NCBI GenBank assembly: GCA_036004405.1
Contig: DASYRM010000133.1
Location: 92,382 to 156,381, forward strand
Direction: 5' to 3'
From: DASYRM01 sp036004405
GTDB lineage: Bacteria > Acidobacteriota > Vicinamibacteria > Vicinamibacterales > UBA2999
DNA: 64,000 nucleotides
Part shown: in pieces, positions 7,569 through 15,282 of the stretch
How positions within the stretch are numbered: position 1 is the stretch's first letter
How the letters are laid out: each line of letters opens with the position of its first letter
Position numbers and translations under genes: made by a program
Notes under the pieces: generated by a model
The model's database searches: none
Seen by the model: only the letters and a program-made list of their open reading frames with translations
What the model was told of the DNA's origin: nothing

Positions 7569-9002
7569 TTGAGAACGCCGATTGTCGTCGATCGCCGGCT
7601 GGCGGCGCCGCTGCACCGCCAGATCTACGAGCAGTGGCGGGCCGGCATCCTGGGCGGGCGATTCGCTCCGGGCGACCGGATGCCGTCCACACGCGAGCTC
7701 GCCGTGGCCCTCCGGGTGTCGCGCGCCACCGTCGCCACTGCCTACGACCAGCTCATGGCCGAGGGCTATCTCGACACGCAGCACGGGTCGGGCACGTTCG
7801 TATGCCGGGATCTGCCGGACGTCCCCGTCCGCGCCGCGGCCGAGGCACCGCTGGCACGGACGCGCGCCGCGAACAGCTCGATTCGCGTCTCGGCGTTCGC
7901 GTCCCGCCTCGAGCCGGTGCAGTGGCGGGTGCCGGCCGCCCCGCGGGTGATCAACCTCTCCACCGACGGCCCGACCTTCGATCAGTTCCCCTTCGCCGTC
8001 TGGAAACGTCTCGTCCGGCGTCATCTGCAGGTGCTCGGCCCGAGTCTGTTTCAGTACGCGTCGGACGGCGCCGGCCATCCGGCGCTTCGCGAGACGCTGG
8101 CCGCGTATTTGAGCCGGTCACGCGCCGTCCGCTGCGCGCCCGAGCAGATCCTCGTGGCCAACGGATCGCAGCAGGCGCTCGACCTGTGTGCGCGAGTGCT
8201 GGTCGACCCCGGCGACGACGTGGCCGTTGAAGACCCCGGCTACGGGGGGGCGCGCGAGCTGTTCGCGGCCGTCGGCACCCGTCTCCGGCCCGTGCCGGTG
8301 GACGGAGACGGCCTCGTGGTCTCGGCTCTGCCGCCGTCGGCCCGCCTGGTCTACATCACGCCGTCGCATCAGTTCCCGCTCGGCGTCTCGATGTCTCTGG
8401 CGCGCCGGCTCGAGCTCGTCGAGTGGGCGCGGGCCCACCGGGCCGTCATCGTCGAGGACGATTACGACAGCGAGTACCGTTACAGCGGCGCCCCGCTGCC
8501 GGCCCTGCAGGGGCTGAGCGCCGACGCCGGCGTGGTCTACGTGGGCACCTTCTCCAACGTCATGTTCCCGGGGCTGCGCCTCGGCTATCTCGTGCTGCCC
8601 CCCGATCTCGTCGAGCCCTTCCACCGCGCGAAGTGGCTGGCCGATCGCCACACCGCGCACCTCGAGCAGGCGGCGCTGGCCGACTTCATCCGCGAGGGTC
8701 ACATGGAGCGCCACATCCGGCGCATGCGGCGCGTGTACAAGCGGCGGCGCGAGGCCTTCCTCGACGCGGTGTCACGCGCCTTCGGCGACCGCGCCACGGT
8801 CGCCGGCGACGCCTCGGGAATGCATCTGGTGGTGCGGTTCGACGCCGCGGGCATCGCCGCGCACGCCGCCCGCCGCAGCGTCCATCTGGTGAGCACGCGC
8901 CGTTACTACGCCGGACACGCGCCGCCGCACGAGTTCATCGTGCGCTTCACCGGCGTCAGCGAGCGCGCCATCCGCGAGGCGGTGAAACGCCTGGCGGGAT
9001 GA
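7569..9002 (+). CDS. MocR/PdxR-type GntR regulator with aminotransferase-like domain
   Basis: This 477-residue protein has a GntR winged helix at residues 1-80 (LHRQIYEQWRAGILGGRF, then MPSTRELAVALRVSRATVA) and a fold-type I aminotransferase domain from about 130 (VEDDYDSEYRYSGAPLP). MocR proteins use PLP as effector, bound by a lysine in a GTFSK motif. Here that position reads GTFSNVMFPGLRLGY, with Asn330 (codon AAC, 8556-8558), so the Schiff-base lysine is missing. The start is the TTG at 7569, with no Shine-Dalgarno sequence and a TATATT box 12 nt upstream, so the mRNA may be nearly leaderless. It is divergent from its probable target, the PNPOx-like gene. Confidence 0.9.
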   Translation: MRTPIVVDRRLAAPLHRQIYEQWRAGILGGRFAPGDRMPSTRELAVALRVSRATVATAYDQLMAEGYLDTQHGSGTFVCRDLPDVPVRAAAEAPLARTRAANSSIRVSAFASRLEPVQWRVPAAPRVINLSTDGPTFDQFPFAVWKRLVRRHLQVLGPSLFQYASDGAGHPALRETLAAYLSRSRAVRCAPEQILVANGSQQALDLCARVLVDPGDDVAVEDPGYGGARELFAAVGTRLRPVPVDGDGLVVSALPPSARLVYITPSHQFPLGVSMSLARRLELVEWARAHRAVIVEDDYDSEYRYSGAPLPALQGLSADAGVVYVGTFSNVMFPGLRLGYLVLPPDLVEPFHRAKWLADRHTAHLEQAALADFIREGHMERHIRRMRRVYKRRREAFLDAVSRAFGDRATVAGDASGMHLVVRFDAAGIAAHAARRSVHLVSTRRYYAGHAPPHEFIVRFTGVSERAIREAVKRLAG

Positions 9003-9056
9003 GGGGCCACCTAAATGACGGGCCACCTAAAGGTGGCCCCTACAGGTGGCCCCTAC
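9003..9056. repeat. REP-type palindrome pair ending in CTAC
   Basis: Two partial or complete copies of gggccacct-aaaggtggcccctac lie in tandem between the MocR stop codon and the convergent HEAT gene. The CTAC tail at 9053-9056 supplies the TAG stop codon of the HEAT gene on the minus strand. The GTAG (here CTAC) next to a palindrome is the mark of REP elements moved by RAYT transposases. Confidence 0.75.
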
Positions 9057-10432
9057 TTCAGGATTTCCGTCAGGTATTCGATGGCCGCCGGCGACCGCAT
9101 CATCGACAGCTTCTGCACCAGCTCGCGCCGCAGCACCGGATTGGTCTCGCTCCGCGCCAGCGACACCAGTGCGTCGGCGTTGCCGTGGAAGAAGAGCGCG
9201 TCGATCGCGGCGCGCCGCACCTGGATGTCCTGCTCCTTGGCGTAGAGCGAGGTCAGCGTGGCCGTGGCGCCAGTCCCGCCGAACATCCCGAGCTGGCGTA
9301 CGGCGGCGAGGCGGATGCCCGCATCGCGATCGGTCGTGGCGATTTCAATCACGCGCGGCGTCGCGCCGGCCATCGCCAGCGAGCCCAGGATCACCTGCTT
9401 GACGCCGGTCTCGCTCTCCTTCTGATACATCTGCCACAGCTCGTCGCGAGCGCCGAGCATCGCGAGCTGGCGCACGGCTTCGGTCCGCAGTTCCGGTGAC
9501 TTCTCCGTCTGTGCAACGACCAGCACCCGCTGACGATCGCCGGCCATGGTGAAGGAGCGCAGCACCTGGCGCTTCACGTCCAGATCGGCCGCCGCGACAT
9601 AGATGTCGTTCAACACCGACATCCGTCCTGGCTGCCCGCTCATGCCGATGTACTGCACCGCCTTCATCTGCAGCTCGGGGTTGCCGGTTCCGCGCGCCAC
9701 CTTCTCGAGGGTGGCCCGTGCTTCGGGAGCCGCGCTCTGCGAGAGCACGAACAGCGCGCGCTCCTTGAGCCGCGGCGATCCGACGTCGCTGATCACCTTG
9801 ACGAGCAGCGGCACCGCGCGCTCGGGGGCAATCTGCTGCAGCCCCTGTAGCGCGAGCAGCTTCAGCTCGTCGTCGCCGCTGTCCACCGGCACCGACTGCC
9901 CCGACCGCTGGCGCACCTGCAGCTCGAGCGCCCGCGCGTCCGACACCCATCGGCTGGTCGGAAAATTCTTGAACAGCTCGCCCACCGCGGCCAGGGCGTC
10001 GGTGTGGCGGTTCATCTTGTCGAGCGTGTACGCGCGCCAGTACATGGCGGCGTCCGAGCGCGGCGCCTTGGCCTCGGCCAGCGTGGTGAACTGCTGCAAC
10101 GCCTGCGCCCACTGCGCCCGCTCGATCGCCTGCCGCGCCCGCTCGTACACCACGTCCCATTGCGACTCGCGGCCGTTTCGAGCGTCCTGGGGCCGCCCCT
10201 GGCCATCGCGGCGCTGCGCGTAGATCTGCTCCTGCGCCTGCGCCAACGCCGCCGAGAGCGCTTCGAGCGGCACGCGCAGATCGAGTGCGGGGGCGCTCCC
10301 GGGGTCGCTCAAAGGGCGCGGAGCTTCCGGGACGCGGCGCGGCGGCTCGGGCGTCTGTGGCGTCTGCGCCCAGGAGGGCGCGGCCACGAGGGCCGCCGCG
10401 AACATCAGCGTGGTCAGTCGCATCTTCTTCAT
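9053..10432 (-). CDS. Exported HEAT-repeat protein
   Basis: From the ATG at 10432 the product has 459 residues. The frame is open to 10477, but GGAGACGG lies nine bases before this ATG and a signal peptide follows at once (MKKMRLTTLMFAAALVAAPSWAQ). After a Pro-rich linker there is a TPR-like helical pair (about 130-180) and then a long run of HEAT repeats to the end (LLVKVISDVGSPRLKERALF; TEAVRQLAMLGARDELW; RLAAVRQLGMFGGTGA). It is the third gene of the sigma, anti-sigma, HEAT operon and probably acts in the periplasm with the anti-sigma factor. Its TAG stop codon lies in a REP tail. Confidence 0.82.
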   Translation of the reverse strand: MKKMRLTTLMFAAALVAAPSWAQTPQTPEPPRRVPEAPRPLSDPGSAPALDLRVPLEALSAALAQAQEQIYAQRRDGQGRPQDARNGRESQWDVVYERARQAIERAQWAQALQQFTTLAEAKAPRSDAAMYWRAYTLDKMNRHTDALAAVGELFKNFPTSRWVSDARALELQVRQRSGQSVPVDSGDDELKLLALQGLQQIAPERAVPLLVKVISDVGSPRLKERALFVLSQSAAPEARATLEKVARGTGNPELQMKAVQYIGMSGQPGRMSVLNDIYVAAADLDVKRQVLRSFTMAGDRQRVLVVAQTEKSPELRTEAVRQLAMLGARDELWQMYQKESETGVKQVILGSLAMAGATPRVIEIATTDRDAGIRLAAVRQLGMFGGTGATATLTSLYAKEQDIQVRRAAIDALFFHGNADALVSLARSETNPVLRRELVQKLSMMRSPAAIEYLTEILK

Positions 10433-10473
10433 GATCATCCGTCTCCGCGGCAGCGCGTTCGGCGCCGCCAGTG

Positions 10474-11274
10474 TCAATACGTCGGGCTGCCGGGCTCCTG
10501 CCGGCGCCGCATCTCGGCGCCGACGACCCGCAACCGGAACACGAGGTCCTGCTGGTCGATGCGCTCGCGCCAGCTCTCGATCTCACGCGAGGTCGGCTCG
10601 GCCGACCCGTTGGCAACGTCGAGCAGCACGCGCTCGAGGTCCTCCAGCAGTTCGCTCGTGGCCCTCTCGCCCAGCGCGTCGGCCGTCCGGCGATACACGC
10701 GGCCGGAGGCCACCAGATCGGCGGCCCGCTGCTGGTCGCTCGCGAGGACGACCGGGGTGGCCGGATCGATGTTCACGAGATCGGTGAGCACGCGCTGCGA
10801 CCGCTCGAAGTGGTCCCCGACTTCGGCGTCGAGCACGCGCTCACGGGCGGCGTGGAACGCCGCGGGCCGCGCCGCCGAGACCTCCGGCGCCTCCGAGCGT
10901 CCGGCGCGGCCAACGAAGAACGCGAGCACCATCGCCGCGGCGATGCCTCCGCCCCAGGCCAGACGCGGCCAGTGAATGGTGCCCGTACTCAGCGCTCGCA
11001 GCCGCGCCGTCCAGGACGAGCCAAGGGACGCGGTCCGCAGGTGCGGCTCGATGCGTGCCCACATCTCGCGCTCGAAGCTCGCGGGCGGCTCGGGCGCCGG
11101 CGTCACATCCACGAGCCGCAGCGTTGCCCGCACGTCGCGATCGACGTGCTGGCAGTCGGCGCACCAGGCCAGGTGCGTGCGCACCCGGTCGCGGTCGGCC
11201 GCGTCGAGCTCGCCGTAGTAGTCGAGCACGATGTCCTCGTCGGCGAGGTGCTCTGATGAGAGTCGATCCGTCAC
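10474..11274 (-). CDS. Zinc-finger anti-sigma factor
   Basis: The GTG at 11274, which directly follows the sigma stop codon at 11276, gives 266 residues beginning MTDRLSSEHLADEDIVLDYY. The N-terminal zf-HC2 domain has H-x3-C-x2-C in THLAWCADCQH. A transmembrane helix lies near residues 115-135 (WGGGIAAAMVLAFFVG). The rest is a helical extracytoplasmic part without HEAT repeats (HFERSQRVLTDLVNIDPAT). It should sequester the sigma factor encoded just upstream. The HEAT protein gene follows after 41 nt. Confidence 0.88.
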   Translation of the reverse strand: MTDRLSSEHLADEDIVLDYYGELDAADRDRVRTHLAWCADCQHVDRDVRATLRLVDVTPAPEPPASFEREMWARIEPHLRTASLGSSWTARLRALSTGTIHWPRLAWGGGIAAAMVLAFFVGRAGRSEAPEVSAARPAAFHAARERVLDAEVGDHFERSQRVLTDLVNIDPATPVVLASDQQRAADLVASGRVYRRTADALGERATSELLEDLERVLLDVANGSAEPTSREIESWRERIDQQDLVFRLRVVGAEMRRRQEPGSPTY

Positions 11275-11275
11275 G

Positions 11276-11845
11276 TCACGCCCCTGCAAACGATGCGAGC
11301 GCCACGCGCATCTTGCGCACCGCCCGGAAAATGCAATGTTTCGTTGCGCTCGTCCGCAGATCGAGCGCGGTTCCAATCTCGTCGATCGACAGCCCCTCGA
11401 CGTGCCGCAGCATGAACGCGGCGCGCTCGAGCGTGGTCAGGCTGGTGAGCGCCGTCGCGAGCTGCTGCTGCATCTCCACGCCGAACAGCAGCCGATCGGG
11501 CGCCGCAGCCGCCACCACTGCCCGCTCGCTGAGCGGCCCCTGCTGCAGGTCGGCCGGATCGTGCGCCAGTTCCCGAAAGCGCCGCCCGCGGATGTGGTCG
11601 ATGGCGCAGTTCACGGCAATCCTCGTCAGCCAGGTCCGCACGTCCGCCCGCGATTCGAATCTGACGAGCTGGCGGTGGGCCTTGAGCCAGGTTTCCTGCA
11701 CGACGTCCTGGGCGTCCTCGACGTTGCCGACGAGGCGATGCGCCACAGCAAACAGATAGCGGCTATGGCGCTCGACGAGGACCCGGAAGGCCTCGGTGTC
11801 GCCGCCCCGCGCCCGGGCGACGACCAACGGGTCGCTGTCGTGCAT
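11276..11845 (-). CDS. ECF (RpoE-type) RNA polymerase sigma factor
   Basis: This 189-residue protein starts at the ATG at 11845, although the frame stays open much further upstream. Sigma region 2 is seen at about 20-85 (EDAQDVVQETWLKAHRQL, then TWLTRIAVNCAIDHIRGRR) and region 4 at about 125-185 (LTSLTTLERAAFMLRHVEGL, then IDEIGTALDLRTSATKHCIF). It leads the operon with the anti-sigma and HEAT genes. The AACCTTTTG motif 26 nt upstream is shared with the other ECF operon of the window, suggesting that each sigma drives itself or that the two cross-talk. It is divergent from the PP2C regulator of ABC cluster A. Confidence 0.93.
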   Translation of the reverse strand: MHDSDPLVVARARGGDTEAFRVLVERHSRYLFAVAHRLVGNVEDAQDVVQETWLKAHRQLVRFESRADVRTWLTRIAVNCAIDHIRGRRFRELAHDPADLQQGPLSERAVVAAAAPDRLLFGVEMQQQLATALTSLTTLERAAFMLRHVEGLSIDEIGTALDLRTSATKHCIFRAVRKMRVALASFAGA

Positions 11846-11871
11846 GCTTGCAACTTGGACGGCGCCACCGG

Positions 11872-11880
11872 CAAAAGGTT
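11872..11880 (-). promoter_or_regulatory. ECF-type -35 motif AACCTTTTG before sigma gene 2
   Basis: The nonamer is the same as the one before the first ECF gene (4728-4736) and lies at a similar distance from the start codon (26 versus 32 nt). The segments after both motifs contain TGGCG. A -10 element about 16 nt on would put transcription start at or next to the ATG. Confidence 0.5.
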
Positions 11881-12022
11881 GGTGCCGTGAACCGCCCCTG
11901 GCGTGCGGGCCCGGAACCGTCCGTCCCACGGCCGGACACCCGTCTCGAACGGCCAGACGCGCCATGCCGGCGATTTTCCCAGGTTTCTGCGCGATTGGGG
12001 CGGCAATCCACCGCGCCTGCCC

Positions 12023-12038
12023 TGGTACACGGCTTGAT
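12023..12038 (+). promoter_or_regulatory. Sigma54-like -24/-12 element before the PP2C regulator
   Basis: tggtacacggcttgat has GG at -24 and TTGA at the -12 place with sigma54 spacing (consensus TGGCAC-N5-TTGC). It departs from consensus at the C of GC. Nearly the same word, cggcacaccgcttgat, precedes the cluster-B ATPase at 34648-34663. It lies 12 nt before the ATG at 12051. Confidence 0.45.
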
Positions 12039-12050
12039 GACAGGAACGGT

Positions 12051-13286
12051 ATGGCCGACGCGATCCCGACCGTGCTCGTAGCCGACGACCAGCCCGACGT
12101 GATCGCCGCGCTGCGGCTGCTCCTGCGCACCGCGGGGTTCGACGCCCAGGGCGCCGGATCGGTGGCCGATCTGCGGACCCAACTGGCCTCGCGCAGCTAC
12201 GACGCGGTGCTGATGGACCTCAACTACGCGCGCGATACGACCTCGGGCGCCGAAGGCCTCGACCTCATCTCGGATCTGCACGCCCAGCTCCCGCATCTGC
12301 CGCTCATCGCCATGACGGGCTGGGCCAACGTCGACACCGCGGTCGAGGCGATGCGCCGCGGCGCCCGCGGCTACATCCCCAAGCCGTGGAACAACGAGGC
12401 GCTCGTGCAGGTGCTGCGGGCGGAGATCGATCACGCGCGCGACACGCAAGCCGCGGCCGGCGAGTCGCGCGAGTGGCGAGAAGCGCAGGCCATTCATCGT
12501 GCGCTTCTGCCCTCGGTGCCGCCCGATGTCGCCGGCTGCCGGCTGGCCTGGCGATGGGAGCCGGCGTCCGGTTTTGGCGGCGACTACTACGACGCCTTCC
12601 AGCTCGGTCCCGACCACGTGGCGCTGTGCATCGCCGACGTCTGCGGCAAGGGTCTGCCGGCGGCGCTCCTCGTCTCGAGCCTGCAGGCTACCGTGCGTGC
12701 GTTCGTGGACGAGCACACGCTTCCCCACGACGCCGTGACGCGCATCAACCGGGCGCTCTGCCGGCAGGGTGCGCACGGCCGCTTCGTCACGCTGTTCGTC
12801 GCGGTGCTCGACCTGCGCGAAGGCACGATGCGCTACTGCAACGCGGGCCACAACCTGCCCATCCTGGTGCGCAAGGACGGAGGGGTGTCGCGACTCGACA
12901 CCGGCGGCGCGATCGTCGGCGTGTTCGATGGCGCGGCGTACGACAGCGGCCGTACCACCGTCGAACCGGGGGACCGGCTGCTGCTCTTCACCGACGGGCT
13001 CGTCGAGGCGGGCTGCTCTGCGGCGCGCGAGTTCGGCGACGACCACCTGGTGGACACCGTGGTCCGACACCGCGCGCTCGACGCGGCCATGCTGCTGGAG
13101 CAGGTGTTCGGCGACGTGCACCAGTGGGCCGGCCGGCGCCTCGACGACGACGCGACCGCCCTGGCCATTGCTTTCAACGCCCGCCCGGGCTCGAACAGCG
13201 TCGTCCCAGGAGCGGACACTGTCGAGCAGCGGATGCGCCCGCAGCCGCCCAAAAGCACTGCAACCCTCGGCGGCAATGTGGCATAG
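12051..13286 (+). CDS. Response regulator with PP2C/SpoIIE-type phosphatase output
   Basis: The 411-residue product has an N-terminal receiver (acidic pair D12/D13, phospho-acceptor Asp56, conserved KPW lysine) and a C-terminal RsbU-like serine phosphatase domain from about residue 145. All metal and active-site motifs are seen: GGDYYD, IADVCGKGLPAAL, CNAGHNLP, FTDGLVEA and DDATALAI. Such proteins usually dephosphorylate an anti-sigma-factor antagonist, but no STAS or RsbW partner is nearby. The receiver contains DLNYARDTTSGAEGLDL and is almost the same as that of the NtrC-type regulator at 40325, so both may be phosphorylated by the same kinase. It opens ABC cluster A, 26 nt before the fusion protein. 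Confidence 0.92.
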   Translation: MADAIPTVLVADDQPDVIAALRLLLRTAGFDAQGAGSVADLRTQLASRSYDAVLMDLNYARDTTSGAEGLDLISDLHAQLPHLPLIAMTGWANVDTAVEAMRRGARGYIPKPWNNEALVQVLRAEIDHARDTQAAAGESREWREAQAIHRALLPSVPPDVAGCRLAWRWEPASGFGGDYYDAFQLGPDHVALCIADVCGKGLPAALLVSSLQATVRAFVDEHTLPHDAVTRINRALCRQGAHGRFVTLFVAVLDLREGTMRYCNAGHNLPILVRKDGGVSRLDTGGAIVGVFDGAAYDSGRTTVEPGDRLLLFTDGLVEAGCSAAREFGDDHLVDTVVRHRALDAAMLLEQVFGDVHQWAGRRLDDDATALAIAFNARPGSNSVVPGADTVEQRMRPQPPKSTATLGGNVA

Positions 13287-13294
13287 CCTTTGAG
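13279..13294 (+). promoter_or_regulatory. Sigma54-like element before the membrane fusion protein gene
   Basis: tggcatagcctttgag fits TGGCAN-N5-TTGA and overlaps the stop codon region of the PP2C regulator, 18 nt before the ATG at 13313. It shares the TTGA variant of the -12 box with the elements at 12023 and 34648. Confidence 0.35.
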
Positions 13295-13312
13295 CACAAC
13301 CGGACCGGACCC

Positions 13313-14572
13313 ATGCCCGATATCGCCCGAGACCCCGCCATCCTCCGCCGCAAGCGCTTTCGCCAGGCCGCCCTGGCTGTTGTCGTCCTCGTGATCCTGG
13401 TGGCCGTGTCGGTGCAGCTGGCGCGCATGGAGCCGGCGGCGCCGTCGGTCGATCGTGCCACCGTGCTCGAGGACACGGTGAAGCGCGGCTCGATCATCCG
13501 GCAGGTTCGGGGCGTCGGCACCCTCGTGCCCGAGGACACCCGCTGGCTGCCGGCGACCACCGAAGGGCGCGTCGAGCGCATTCTGCTGCGACCCGGCGCC
13601 AGCGTGCAGGCCGATTCGGTCATCCTCGTGTTGAGCAATCCGCAGGTCGAGCAGGAGGCGCTCAACGGACGGCTGGCGTTGCAGTCGGCCCGCGCCGGCC
13701 TCGACAACCTGCGCGCCCAGCTGCAGAACGACCTGCTCACCCAGGAGGCACAGGCCGCGTCGATCGAAGCGGACTTCGAACAGGCTCGGATGGAGGCGCA
13801 GGCCAACGAGGAGCTGGCCAAGGAACAGCTCGTCTCCGATCTCATCAACAAGCAGTCGAAGCTCAAGGCGGAGACGCTCAAGAACCGGGTCGCGATCGAG
13901 GCGCGGCGCCTGACCGCCGCGCGCGAGTCGATTGAGGCGCGGCTGCGCGTGCAGCAGGCCACGGTCGATCAGGCGCAGGCCATCGCCGATCTCTACGCCA
14001 GCCGCATGCGTGCGCTGCAGGTGACGCCGGGCTTCTCAGGCGTGCTGCAGCAGGTGCCGGTGGACGTGGGCCAGCGGGTGGCGCCCGGCCAGAACCTCGC
14101 CCGCGTGGCCGATCCGGCCCGCCTCAAGGCGGAGCTGAAGGTCGCCGAAACCGAAGCCCGCGACATCGAGGTCGGCCAGATGGCCGAAGTGGACACCCGC
14201 AGCGGCGTCGTCAGCGGGCGTGTGAGCCGCAGAGATCCGGCGGCAGCGAACGGAACCGTCACTATTGACGTCTCACTGACCGGCGAACTGCCGCGCGGCG
14301 CCGTGCCCGACATGAGCGTCGACGGGACGGTGCAGCTGCAGCGGCTTGAGAACGTGCTCTACGTGGGCCGTCCGTCGCTGGGGCAGGACAACAGCACGGC
14401 CGGCCTGTTCAAGGTGACCAGCCCCAACGGCGACGCCGCGCGCGTGCAGGTCAAGTTCGGATTGAGCTCCGTCAACTCGATCGTGGTGCTGTCGGGATTG
14501 AAAGAGGGTGACCGCGTGGTGCTGTCGGACATGTCCGCGTGGGATTCGTACGACCGCGTCAGACTTCGCTAG
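13313..14572 (+). CDS. Membrane fusion (periplasmic adaptor) protein, HlyD/MacA type
   Basis: This 419-residue protein has a basic N-terminus and one transmembrane helix (about 20-40, AALAVVVLVILVAVSVQLA). The first half of a lipoyl-like hairpin follows (EGRVERILLRPGASVQADS), then a long coiled coil at about 105-235 (QARMEAQANEELAKEQLV), the second lipoyl half (PGFSGVLQQVPVDVGQRVAP), and beta-barrel domains. Adaptors of this kind bridge an inner-membrane ABC transporter to an outer-membrane channel. It is followed after 13 nt by the ATPase gene. No TolC-like channel is in view. It is the only adaptor in the window for nine ADOP permeases. Confidence 0.9.
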   Translation: MPDIARDPAILRRKRFRQAALAVVVLVILVAVSVQLARMEPAAPSVDRATVLEDTVKRGSIIRQVRGVGTLVPEDTRWLPATTEGRVERILLRPGASVQADSVILVLSNPQVEQEALNGRLALQSARAGLDNLRAQLQNDLLTQEAQAASIEADFEQARMEAQANEELAKEQLVSDLINKQSKLKAETLKNRVAIEARRLTAARESIEARLRVQQATVDQAQAIADLYASRMRALQVTPGFSGVLQQVPVDVGQRVAPGQNLARVADPARLKAELKVAETEARDIEVGQMAEVDTRSGVVSGRVSRRDPAAANGTVTIDVSLTGELPRGAVPDMSVDGTVQLQRLENVLYVGRPSLGQDNSTAGLFKVTSPNGDAARVQVKFGLSSVNSIVVLSGLKEGDRVVLSDMSAWDSYDRVRLR

Positions 14573-14585
14573 CAAAGGACACGAG

Positions 14586-15278
<693 letters not shown>

Positions 15279-15282
15279 GGTC

